A DNA stretch of 64,000 nucleotides from Hydrogenophilales bacterium (GTDB lineage: Bacteria; Pseudomonadota; Gammaproteobacteria; Burkholderiales; Thiobacillaceae). Below are positions 15,654-22,592 of this stretch, piece by piece. Location of the stretch: assembly GCA_023258975.1 (NCBI GenBank), contig JAHFRD010000005.1:1-64000 (forward strand), given 5' to 3'. Below the pieces are notes generated by a model that saw nothing but the letters and a program-made list of their open reading frames with translations, was not told the DNA's origin and searched no databases. The translations under genes and the position numbers were made by a program. Position 1 is the first letter of the stretch, and every line of letters begins with the position of its first letter.

Positions 15654-16253
15654 CTAGAACGCATCCAGTTGAGGATGAGATTTCTCCCAGGTCTGGTTCA
15701 TCTTCTGGAACTGGTATCCCAATTCCTTCAGACGATCCCGCTGGTTGCGGAACAAACCCCGGTCGATGGTCGGATCAAGCTTGACCGGCTCGCCAGCAGC
15801 GACGATCAAGTAAAACTCAGGGCCGAACAGAACCGCATCCGGATCATCAGGATCGGCGGCGGGGGCTGCGACTTGTTCCACTTCTTCAGGGATGGCTGCT
15901 TGCGTTTGCTCAGCCAGGCTCTGTTCAGCGGGGTGCGCGACTTGCTGTTCCTCGTTCACCGGGTCAGGTTCGGACTGAACGGCGGGAACCGCCTTCTCTT
16001 CGCCCTCATCCAGGAAAATGTCGGAAACATTGACACGGATTTCCGTGGTCACCCTGCCATTCCAGACGTAGGTCGATGGAAAAATCTGAGTCACCAGGAA
16101 GGCGCCCCGATATTCCCCCTCTTCATACTGGTCCAGGATGGCGTCCTTGACCTTGAACTTGCCGATGGCGGTAGACAAATCGCCGACAGAGAAACCGCCG
16201 CGGGAACCGTTGATGTGGCGCACCACGAGGGTGCCTTCGAGTTTGATGGACAT
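15654..16253 (-). CDS. DUF3275 family ICE protein
   Basis: 199 residues from the ATG giving MSIKLEGTLVVRHINGSRG. The N-terminal ~85 residues form the conserved part, with the DUF3275 hallmarks GGFSVGDL, EEGEYRGAF and TEIRVNV. A Pro/Glu/Ala-rich linker (about 90-145) leads to a C-terminal segment ending RDRLKELGYQFQ. DUF3275 proteins are standard in PFGI-1/SPI-7-type elements; the beta-rich head resembles nucleic-acid-binding folds, but function is unknown. Confidence 0.8.
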   Translation of the reverse strand: MSIKLEGTLVVRHINGSRGGFSVGDLSTAIGKFKVKDAILDQYEEGEYRGAFLVTQIFPSTYVWNGRVTTEIRVNVSDIFLDEGEEKAVPAVQSEPDPVNEEQQVAHPAEQSLAEQTQAAIPEEVEQVAAPAADPDDPDAVLFGPEFYLIVAAGEPVKLDPTIDRGLFRNQRDRLKELGYQFQKMNQTWEKSHPQLDAF

Positions 16254-16292
16254 GCGCTGTACTCCAAGAAAGCCAGCCGGAGGCGCATGGTT

Positions 16293-16325
16293 CCCGCAAG
16301 GGAGCATGAAGCCCCCGCAAGCGGG
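16293..16325 (-). promoter_or_regulatory. Structured leader A6 (upstream of DUF3275 gene)
   Basis: Minus-strand outer stem CCCGC/GCGGG and inner stem GGGGGC/GCTCCC with loop TTCAT. It lies 40 bases before the DUF3275 start. Confidence 0.5.
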
Positions 16326-16519
16326 TTGAAAAAAAGAGTGGGAAAGGGGTGGGCCGCCACTCCGGAAGGAGTGGTCGGCTAGGCTTGATACTCAGCCTCG
16401 GGTGTTCAGACCGAGGCGGATGGGACTTGGCCGTTAGGCGGCCCCGAGTTGCTGTAGAGGCAATTTGTGTGGAATTGGCCAGAAGGGAGCTCCCGGCAAC
16501 CAAACCACAACGGCTTTTT

Positions 16520-16606
16520 GATTACATTGACCCCGAGCCTTGCGGCCGTACCAGTTACAGGGGCTGACTGGTCTCAATGGGCGCCACTTGCGTGGCAGTG
16601 TGTACG
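16520..16606 (-). repeat. Structured intergenic repeat B2
   Basis: Second copy of repeat B. GCC-TTGC-GGC hairpin, then ACCAGT/ACTGGT (16550-16555, 16567-16572) with loop GGGG (16560-16563) facing CCCC (16531-16534). Relative to the other copies (TCCC with GGGA) this is a compensatory change that keeps the pairing. The 16336-16519 stretch between it and leader A6 holds no recognisable gene. Confidence 0.6.
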
Positions 16607-16680
16607 TTTCTGAGCCTGGAAACGAACAAAGCAGGGAACAAACCGTTTTCCCGGAACAGCCTGGCGCAAGACGTTCTGGG

Positions 16681-16705
16681 AAAACCCCTCTTGCGAGGGG
16701 CTTTT
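16681..16705 (-). terminator. Rho-independent terminator
   Basis: CCCCTC-TTGC-GAGGGG stem (16685-16700) flanked by AAAA on the left, giving a U-run on the minus strand. It lies 12 bases after the stop of the 38-residue membrane gene. Confidence 0.75.
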
Positions 16706-16716
16706 CTGGTTAAAAC

Positions 16717-16833
16717 CTAGTGAGCGTGAGCGTCCTTATGGTCGTCCTTTCCCTTGCGGGAGAGGAAGTAAACAATCCAGCCGATGGCGATCATCACACC
16801 AACCAAACCTAGCAGGAAGTATTCGTGCATCAC
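16717..16833 (-). CDS. 38-residue single-pass membrane protein with Asp/His tail
   Basis: ATG with GGAGG upstream; starts MHEYFLLGLVGGVMIAIG, one membrane span, then a soluble tail SRKGKDDHKDAHAH. The stop-start overlap with the upstream gene is ATGA. It corresponds in order, topology and tail chemistry to the 41-residue gene at 13910-14035. Function unknown. Confidence 0.7.
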   Translation of the reverse strand: MMHEYFLLGLVGVMIAIGWIVYFLSRKGKDDHKDAHAH

Positions 16834-17012
16834 TCGCCCTCCAGTAGCATTACCGCCAACCACTCTGCGGCAAAGAACCACAGTGAGGAAATAACGGCTA
16901 TCAAGTATTGCTGATTAACGGTGGCAGTATAGCCAAATGCCGCAAACTGGGCGACGGCGACGATCCTTGCCGTATCCGCCAAGTGCTTGGCCTGTTCCTT
17001 GTTGAGCTTCAT
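16830..17012 (-). CDS. 60-residue membrane protein, paralogue of 14025-14231
   Basis: The ATG giving MKLNKEQAKHLADTA was chosen because GAGGAAAA precedes it. It has an amphipathic N-terminus and two hydrophobic segments, ending AVMLLEGE. The N-terminus resembles that of the 68-residue protein at 14025-14231, and both are followed by an overlapping one-span gene. The unit ends at a terminator. Confidence 0.7.
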   Translation of the reverse strand: MKLNKEQAKHLADTARIVAVAQFAAFGYTATVNQQYLIAVISSLWFFAAEWLAVMLLEGE

Positions 17013-17036
17013 TGGGTTTTCCTCATGTCGTCGACA

Positions 17037-17082
17037 GACCACTCACCATCCAAGGAATTGCTTCCCTGGATGGTTGATGGTC
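17037..17082 (-). promoter_or_regulatory. Nested-hairpin leader of the second membrane module
   Basis: Outer arms GACCA (17037-17041) and TGGTC (17078-17082) enclose CCATCC (17046-17051) and GGATGG (17068-17073). The architecture resembles family A without the GGGG core. It lies ~25 bases before the start at 17012. Confidence 0.45.
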
Positions 17083-17090
17083 AAGCCAGA

Positions 17091-17900
17091 TCAGGCAGCA
17101 GCCTTCTCGGCAAACGGGAAAGTGTCCCCATCCACCTTCGCCCAGGAGATGCTTGCGAGAGCACCTTTGAGCACCGCGTCAGTCTGGCCTTTCTTTTCGC
17201 CGCTCACATACTGGAACAGCTCGGCGCGGATGTTCTCCGCACGGAAACCGACCAACACCTTCTTCTTGGCCAGCAAGGCATCCTGGAGGGCTTGGGCCGA
17301 ATCCAGCGCGTCCGGGCCGACGGCCAGGATGAATCGCGTGGTTTCCACCTTGCCACCTTCCACGGGATCGCCACGAAGCGCGGCGATTGATGCCATCCAA
17401 GCGTATTCACCTTCGCCGAGATGGACCTTGCTCACCCGGTTGAGGTAAGCGACGCCAGAGGTAACCAACCCGAGGGGAGGCTGCTTGCTGGGAGTGTCGG
17501 TATAAGGCATCGCCGGAAGGTCGATGACCTGACCGTCCACCGTCGCCATGTACACCTTCAGAACACGCCCTTTGATGTTGACACCAAACTCACCCGCACG
17601 CGGGCCAGTCTTGAACGGGAACATCTCCGGGAACACATCACCGATTTTGACGGTGGCGATGATGCTCTTCTTGGCATCCGACGACGGTTTCAAGGCCATG
17701 ATGCAGGCCTTGGCGTGGGCGCCGACGACCTTGAGGTCGAATCGAGCGGGGCGAACCCCGTCACTGGACATGCTGGTCATGCGGCAAGCCACAAAACTGC
17801 CGCGGTTGACTTTGACCTCACGAATGTCCTCGATGTGACCGGTGACAAACGTGTGCAGATCGAAATACTTGGTAGTGGGATTGGAAGCGGTGTTGGTCAT
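17091..17900 (-). CDS. DUF3577 (STY4534-type) ICE replication-associated protein
   Basis: 269 residues from the ATG with AGGAGA upstream; the longer frame reads through leader A7. The N-terminus KYFDLHTFVTGHIEDIREVK and the conserved AYLNRVSKVHLGEGEYAWMAS stretch are typical of DUF3577/STY4534, a marker family of SPI-7/PFGI-1-type elements annotated as replication proteins. It normally lies near ssb and topB, as here with topB. No ssb is visible in this window. Confidence 0.85.
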   Translation of the reverse strand: MTNTASNPTTKYFDLHTFVTGHIEDIREVKVNRGSFVACRMTSMSSDGVRPARFDLKVVGAHAKACIMALKPSSDAKKSIIATVKIGDVFPEMFPFKTGPRAGEFGVNIKGRVLKVYMATVDGQVIDLPAMPYTDTPSKQPPLGLVTSGVAYLNRVSKVHLGEGEYAWMASIAALRGDPVEGGKVETTRFILAVGPDALDSAQALQDALLAKKKVLVGFRAENIRAELFQYVSGEKKGQTDAVLKGALASISWAKVDGDTFPFAEKAAA

Positions 17901-17932
17901 GATGATCTCCTGAGAAAGAAAGGAAGGGGAGA

Positions 17933-17986
17933 CCACCCTGTCGAAAATGACAGTTCCCATGTGGGGAAGGTGGATCCCCAGATGGG
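17933..17986 (-). promoter_or_regulatory. Structured leader A7 with pseudoknot (upstream of DUF3577 gene)
   Basis: On the minus strand, CCCAT/ATGGG encloses GGGG/CCCC with a loop containing CCACC (complement of 17969-17973). A hairpin CTGTC/GACAG follows (17938-17953), then GGTGG (complement of 17933-17937), fully complementary to the loop. The unit ends ~30 bases before the DUF3577 start. Confidence 0.65.
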
Positions 17987-18024
17987 TACAACGAGAAAGA
18001 GTTACAGCAACAAATTACAGAAAA

Positions 18025-18258
18025 CTACCCGATCTTGATGATCGCAGCGAGGATACCGACGGCGACCGCAAGCATGCCCCCCATACGCACCGTAAGTTCG
18101 AGTTTCAAGCGCTCCATGTCCTGCCGTAGCAGGCCAACATCTTGCTTGGTGGCAAGATTCTGCATGTCACGCTCCAAAGCGGTTACCACGTTCATAGCCT
18201 TGTCCTCTGGCACGTTGATGCTGAGAAGGGCGCTGTAAAGGCTAAGCTGAACATCCAT
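18025..18258 (-). CDS. 77-residue coiled-coil/membrane-anchored protein (DUF1640-like)
   Basis: The ATG follows GGAGA and leader A8. Residues ~20-57 form a charged helix (ERDMQNLATKQDVGLLRQD) and the C-terminus is one membrane span (GMLAVAVGILAAIIK). This layout, including the ATKQDVGLLRQDMERLK type of segment, resembles DUF1640/Bdr-like proteins, which are common on mobile elements and of unknown role. Confidence 0.65.
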   Translation of the reverse strand: MDVQLSLYSALLSINVPEDKAMNVVTALERDMQNLATKQDVGLLRQDMERLKLELTVRMGGMLAVAVGILAAIIKIG

Positions 18259-18289
18259 GATGGTCTCCAGAAATGAAAGGAAGGGGAGA

Positions 18290-18342
18290 CCACCCTGTCG
18301 AAAATGACAGTTCCCATAAGGGGAGGCGGATCCCCAGATGGG
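18290..18342 (-). promoter_or_regulatory. Structured leader A8 with pseudoknot
   Basis: Nearly the same design as A7: CCCAT/ATGGG, GGGG/CCCC, loop CCGCC (complement of 18325-18329), hairpin CTGTC/GACAG, then GGTGG (complement of 18290-18294). The A-to-G change in the loop turns an A-U pair into G-U, keeping the pairing only in minus-strand RNA. Confidence 0.65.
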
Positions 18343-18352
18343 TGAAAAAACA

Positions 18353-18456
18353 GCATTACGATAATCCCGAGCCTTGCGGCTGTACCAGTTTCAGGGACTG
18401 ACTGGTTGCAAAAGGCGCCCATATCGCAGGACGGCGGGCTGTACGAAGCCAACGTG
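18353..18456 (-). repeat. Structured intergenic repeat B3
   Basis: Third copy of repeat B, directly upstream (minus sense) of leader A8. Hairpin GCC-TTGC-GGC, stem ACCAGT/ACTGGT (18384-18389, 18401-18406), loop GGGA (18394-18397) able to pair with TCCC (18364-18367), and the GGCT/AGCC end hairpin before CCAACGTG. Confidence 0.6.
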
Positions 18457-18491
18457 AAACTGTTGCCAGTTTATTCAGCAGTATCGGTGTG

Positions 18492-19181
18492 TCAAGCCCG
18501 TTTATTCCGTATGGGCATAGTGAGCAGGCGGTGCGCTGGTTTTACGGCCAGATTGACTCCCGGCCGAAGCCAGCGCAATTCATCCACGGGCACCACAGCT
18601 TCGTCGCCAGAAATCGACTCATTCCAATCCCATTCATCGGTGGTCTCTGGGGCATCCTGCACATCAACCGGCGGGTTTGGTTCACGGAACTCATAGAACA
18701 CCGTGCGCATCACTCCGTCAACGGCGGTAACTTCGCAGATACCGTATGCGGGGTGATGAACCAAAGCGCCGACCGGGCATTTGATGGGGGCGTTCAACCC
18801 GACAACGGCTTGGTCGCGTTCCAGGTGATGTTCCGGGCTGGCGGTGGGTCGTTGGGGGGCGGGCCGTCTCCGGTTCAATCCCATGATCCTGGATACAGGT
18901 TGCTTCATCGGGTCGCGATCCGGCTGAACTTCACGCAGGTCGTTGACGTTCACGATCACCTCGATGACCTCGATGCTCTCGCTGAACAGAACGGTCGCGG
19001 GATCCTCGCCAGGTTCGAGGTCGGAGGTGTCCGGAACGAGATCCGGAGTGCGGACCTCATGGAGCAGGGTACGCATGGCGCCGGAGGCGGCGATGACTTC
19101 ACAGACGCCGTATTCCGGGTGGAAAGCCAGCATGCCAGGCCGGCACTTGTGCGGGGCGGTGAAGGAAAGGATGGGGTTCAT
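18492..19181 (-). CDS. Protein with two CarD/KOW-like repeats
   Basis: 229 residues from the ATG giving MNPILSFTAP, preceded by AGGAGA. It contains two similar ~60-residue units: KCRPGMLAFHPEYGVCEVIA at about residue 13 and KCPVGALVHHPAYGICEVTA at about residue 137, each followed by MRT(L/V) and ending near EVRTPD/EFREPN. The PG-HP-YG-V spacing resembles the RNA-polymerase-interacting domain of CarD/TRCF. A role in transcription control on the element is possible but unproven. The linker (about 95-130) is basic and proline-rich. Confidence 0.6.
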   Translation of the reverse strand: MNPILSFTAPHKCRPGMLAFHPEYGVCEVIAASGAMRTLLHEVRTPDLVPDTSDLEPGEDPATVLFSESIEVIEVIVNVNDLREVQPDRDPMKQPVSRIMGLNRRRPAPQRPTASPEHHLERDQAVVGLNAPIKCPVGALVHHPAYGICEVTAVDGVMRTVFYEFREPNPPVDVQDAPETTDEWDWNESISGDEAVVPVDELRWLRPGVNLAVKPAHRLLTMPIRNKRA

Positions 19182-19290
19182 GCTCAATCTCCTGGGGGTT
19201 ATTGATCGGGTTCATGCGCCCGCGCGGCGCCACGCGAAAGAACCCGTCCCGGAAGTTGATTTGGACGGCCGAAGTTGCGGGAAGTATTTT

Positions 19291-19319
19291 GACATATCCA
19301 CAGAATCTGTGGATATGTC
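19291..19319. promoter_or_regulatory. Perfect 14-bp-arm palindrome between topB and the CarD-like gene
   Basis: GACATATCCACAGA (19291-19304) and TCTGTGGATATGTC (19306-19319) around one central A. Each arm carries ATATCCACA, one mismatch from the DnaA-box consensus TTATNCACA, in inverted orientation (19294-19302; 19308-19316). TTGACA boxes abut both sides. It lies in the ~200-base gap downstream of topB: an operator, or part of a replication origin. Confidence 0.55.
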
Positions 19320-19387
19320 TGTCAAGAAACCGTCGTTATGCCTGCTACAGCAAGGATATTTTGCTTTGACCACAAAACAGGCAGGGC

Positions 19388-21586
19388 TCATTTGACCCAG
19401 TTGAAGTGCCGGCACGAAGGGAATCTGGAACAGCCCAGAAATGGTTTGCCTTTCGAACTACGCAGCACCACGGTTCCCTCGCCACAGGTCGGGCACTTCT
19501 CGCCAGCCTTGCCTGGCGCGGAGACCTCCCGATGTGCGGCTTCGGCAGGCCTTTCCGCGCGAGTGTCAACGGGGGGCGGCAGGCCGGGCTTACCATCCTC
19601 ATCCGGCAGTGTCTGTCGGCATTCCGGATAGGCCGAACAACCCCAGAACCACCCGTTCTTGCCCTGGCGCCGGCGCATCGGCTTGTGGCAGGCCGGGCAG
19701 GGGAAGTGCGGACCATCATCCGCCGGCTTGCCGGCATCATCCTGGCGGCGAGATTGCCGCCCTGGATTCTCGGCCTTGAGCTTCGAGACCAGACCCGCGA
19801 CAAATTCGGATTGCAGCGCCAGGAATGCCTCCATGCTGGCGCGGCCGGCGGCCACTTCCTCCAGCGCCTGCTCCCAACGCGCCGTGGTGGCCGGGTCGGT
19901 CAGCACAGGCGGCAAGATGCCGATCAGGTGGCGGCCCTTCTCGGTCGAGACCAGCCATTTCTTCTTCTCGGCGCGGATGTATTCCCGCGTAAACAAGTTC
20001 TGGATGATGGCGGCGCGAGTGGCTTCCGTGCCGATACCAGCGGTTTCCTTCAGCACGCTCTTGAGCTTGGCGTCGGTGACATTCCGCCCCACGTTTTTCA
20101 TGGCAGCGATCAACGTCCCTTCTGTATAGCGCGCCGGCGGCTGGGTTTTCTTCGCCGCCAGATTGGCTTTCAGGCAAGGAACTGGTTCGCCCTGGACAAC
20201 CCGAGGGAGCGGCGGCTCCTGTTCGCCGCCACTGTGTTCGGCATCCATTGCCGCGAACGCCAGCTTCCAGCCAGGTTTTGTCGGTGTACGCCCGTGGACT
20301 CTGAAGGTTTCCCCCTCGCAAATCACCTCGATTTTCTGCTTCAGGAATTCATGGTCGCCGAGGAACTGAGCCAGAAAATGCCGCACCACCAGGTCATAGA
20401 TGCGCCGTTCAGCCGTCTTCATCCCCGACACGTTCACGCGATCATTTGCGGTCGGGATGATGGCGTGGTGGGCCGTGATCTTGCGGTCGTCCCAGGCCCT
20501 CGAACGAATCGAGGCATCCGCCTTGGCGGCCACGCCAGACACGTCCTGATAGACGCGCACTACCGCATCTATCACCTTCCCGGCATCCGCGAACTGAGAG
20601 GTCGGCAGATAGGGACAATCGGTGCGCGGGTAAGTCGTCGCCTTGTGTGTTTCGTAGAGCGCCTGGGCACAAGCCAGCGTCTCGGCCGCGCCCATCCCCC
20701 AGCGCCGTGAGGCCTCCTGCTGGAGGGTGGCCAGGTCAAAGGGCAGGGGAGGGGGTTCTTTCGCCAGCGCCGTCTCGGCCACCGCCACCTTGCCGGTCTT
20801 GCCCATGACCTTCGCCACCACGGCTTCCGCCGCGGATCTGGTCAGGCAGCGCCCATCCTCGTCGACCACGGACTCCGGCGGCAACCACTGCGCGGAAAAC
20901 ACGCCTTCACGCGCCTGGAATGACGCCGACACCACGAAGTAATCCTTGGGCCTGAAGTTCTCGATCTCGCGGTCACGCGCCACGATCAGGGCCAGGGTAG
21001 GCGTCTGCACCCGGCCGACGGAAACCACGCCGGCCGCACCCTTGCCCTGGCCATGCGCCACCGTGTAGGCCATCGTGAGATTCATGCCTACCAACCAGTC
21101 CGCACGGGACCGCGCCATGCCGGCGAGGTACAGGGCGCGGGTTTTTTCGCCTGGCAGGATGTTGGCCAGCGCCTTGCGGATGGAAGCATCGTCCAGCGCC
21201 GATAGCCAGAGACGCGACACCGGGCCGCGCCAGCCATGCTTGTCCAGCACTTCCCGGCCGATCATCTCGCCCTCGCGGTCGGCATCGGTGGCCACCACCA
21301 CTTCGGTCGCACCCTTCAACAGCTTGCCGATCAGGTTGAATTGCTTGCTGGCATCTCCCTTGACGCCAGTCTTCCAGTCGCCGGGCAAGACGGGCAGCTT
21401 GTCCAGGGACCACCGCGACAAGGATTCGTTGTAGGCCTCCGGCGGCGCCAGTTCGATCAAGTGGCCGAAACACCATGTCACCGTCACATCCTGGCCCTGC
21501 ATATAGCCGTCTCCCTTGCTGTCGGCTTTCAAGACACGGGCGATGTCGCGGCCTTGGGAGGGTTTTTCACAGAGGAAAAGTTTCAT
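19388..21586 (-). CDS. topB: DNA topoisomerase III (type IA)
   Basis: 732 residues. N-terminal Toprim domain with VVVATDADREGEMIG (96-110), catalytic Tyr319 in TTYPRTDCPYL, and two C-terminal zinc fingers (CPACHKPM...C and CPTCGEGT...C) that end the protein. Element-borne TopB (TraE-like) proteins unlink single strands and precatenanes during conjugative replication. The opening MKLFLCEKPSQGRDIA is normal, so the start is secure. It is a core gene of PFGI-1/SPI-7-type elements. Confidence 0.95.
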   Translation of the reverse strand: MKLFLCEKPSQGRDIARVLKADSKGDGYMQGQDVTVTWCFGHLIELAPPEAYNESLSRWSLDKLPVLPGDWKTGVKGDASKQFNLIGKLLKGATEVVVATDADREGEMIGREVLDKHGWRGPVSRLWLSALDDASIRKALANILPGEKTRALYLAGMARSRADWLVGMNLTMAYTVAHGQGKGAAGVVSVGRVQTPTLALIVARDREIENFRPKDYFVVSASFQAREGVFSAQWLPPESVVDEDGRCLTRSAAEAVVAKVMGKTGKVAVAETALAKEPPPLPFDLATLQQEASRRWGMGAAETLACAQALYETHKATTYPRTDCPYLPTSQFADAGKVIDAVVRVYQDVSGVAAKADASIRSRAWDDRKITAHHAIIPTANDRVNVSGMKTAERRIYDLVVRHFLAQFLGDHEFLKQKIEVICEGETFRVHGRTPTKPGWKLAFAAMDAEHSGGEQEPPLPRVVQGEPVPCLKANLAAKKTQPPARYTEGTLIAAMKNVGRNVTDAKLKSVLKETAGIGTEATRAAIIQNLFTREYIRAEKKKWLVSTEKGRHLIGILPPVLTDPATTARWEQALEEVAAGRASMEAFLALQSEFVAGLVSKLKAENPGRQSRRQDDAGKPADDGPHFPCPACHKPMRRRQGKNGWFWGCSAYPECRQTLPDEDGKPGLPPPVDTRAERPAEAAHREVSAPGKAGEKCPTCGEGTVVLRSSKGKPFLGCSRFPSCRHFNWVK

Positions 21587-21638
21587 AAGTTGGTTATATT
21601 GCTTTACGAGCTATAGGTTGTACAGGATGATGTCCTGC

Positions 21639-21929
21639 ATGAAAGCGACGCCCGTACAGCGGATCAAACGCACCCACGCCGGCGGGATTGTGGAAATCGC
21701 TGTCTGGCACACGTCGGCGCCGGTGCCGCCGTGTGCGCACCACTACAAATACCGACTGGTGTATGTGGTGGGCGGGATGCGCGTCGTGGGCTTCGACAAC
21801 GAGCGTGGCAAGGGTGACCACAGGCATGACCGGGGCGTCGAGTCTGGCTACCACTTCATTGACGTTTCCACCTTGCTTGCCGATTTCTGGCGGGCGGTGG
21901 CGGAACAAGGAGATAGGCATGAAACTTGA
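21639..21929 (+). CDS. tumE: TumE family (DUF6516) toxin
   Basis: 96 residues. The family pattern is clear: IVEIAVWHTSAPVPPCAHHY, then YRLVYVVGGMRVVGFDNERG, KGDHRHDRG and a C-terminal LLADFWRAV. TumE-family proteins are toxins paired with a winged-helix antitoxin, and the next gene fits that partner. It is transcribed away from topB, against the direction of the block, with the toxin first and an 11-base overlap. A start four codons upstream is possible. Confidence 0.8.
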   Translation: MKATPVQRIKRTHAGGIVEIAVWHTSAPVPPCAHHYKYRLVYVVGGMRVVGFDNERGKGDHRHDRGVESGYHFIDVSTLLADFWRAVAEQGDRHET

Positions 21930-22284
21930 AATCAGTGTGGCCGAGCCCTTCGCGGTGGCGCAAGCCCGCATGCTGGCGCATGCCAGCCGGGTCGATGCCG
22001 GGGAGTCGGTGGCGCCACTGTGCGAAGTTGGTTTCGCCACAATGGCACAGTTCGGCGAGGTGTTCACGCCCAAGCGCTGGGAGTTGGTGGAAAGCCTTAA
22101 AGCTGCCGGCCCGCTGACAATCTATGCGCTCGCCAAGCGATTGGGCCGCCATTACAGCAATGTCCACAAGGATGTGACCACCCTGGTCGAGTGGTTGGCG
22201 GTGGAGAAAGACGATACAGGGCGCGTCTTTGTGCCATGGGATGAAATCGACGTGCGCTGGCCTTTGTTGAAACTGGCAGCCTGA
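21919..22284 (+). CDS. tumA: TumA-like winged-helix antitoxin (HVO_A0114 type)
   Basis: 121 residues. The C-terminal two thirds form a winged helix-turn-helix: EVFTPKRWELVESLKAAGPL, IYALAKRLGRHYSNVHKDV, LVEWLAVEKDDTGRVFVPWDE, as in the HVO_A0114-type antitoxins that accompany TumE. It should bind the toxin and repress the pair. GGAGATAGGC precedes the ATG. Confidence 0.8.
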   Translation: MKLEISVAEPFAVAQARMLAHASRVDAGESVAPLCEVGFATMAQFGEVFTPKRWELVESLKAAGPLTIYALAKRLGRHYSNVHKDVTTLVEWLAVEKDDTGRVFVPWDEIDVRWPLLKLAA

Positions 22285-22326
22285 CAATTAGTCAGCACAG
22301 CCGTCTCTCTGTGGTAGCTCGATCAC

Positions 22327-22566
22327 TTAGAAAGAACCGGCAGGATCATCGAAAAACGACGGGCCAGGCACTGAGGCGACATACTCGAAGGCATAGCCGA
22401 AATCGTCGTCATGATCTTGCCCAGAAGTGTCGCCAGCCTTGAGGCGTGCAAGCACGGTTTCAAGCTGGCCGACGATGTCGGCTTTGTCGCTGTGGCGCGT
22501 GCCCTGTAGCTTGATCGTCACTTGCTGCAAGGGGTAGGCGTACGCGATCCAGTTTTCATTGCTCAT
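22327..22566 (-). CDS. Hypothetical 79-residue protein
   Basis: ATG preceded by GAGGAAC. The start MSNENWIAYAYPLQQVTIKL is followed by a conserved-looking acidic tail (DHDDDFGYAFEYV). It lies between the TumE/TumA pair and a disrupted gene. No family recognised; small proteins of this sort are common in this element class. Confidence 0.5.
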   Translation of the reverse strand: MSNENWIAYAYPLQQVTIKLQGTRHSDKADIVGQLETVLARLKAGDTSGQDHDDDFGYAFEYVASVPGPSFFDDPAGSF

Positions 22567-22592
22567 TGTTGTTCCTCAAAGAGATACGGTAG

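Noticed and set aside
18860-18890. GGTTCAATCCC resembling a tRNA T-arm
   Set aside because: It lies inside the CarD-like coding gene and no acceptor stem or anticodon arm surrounds it. No tRNA was found anywhere in the window.
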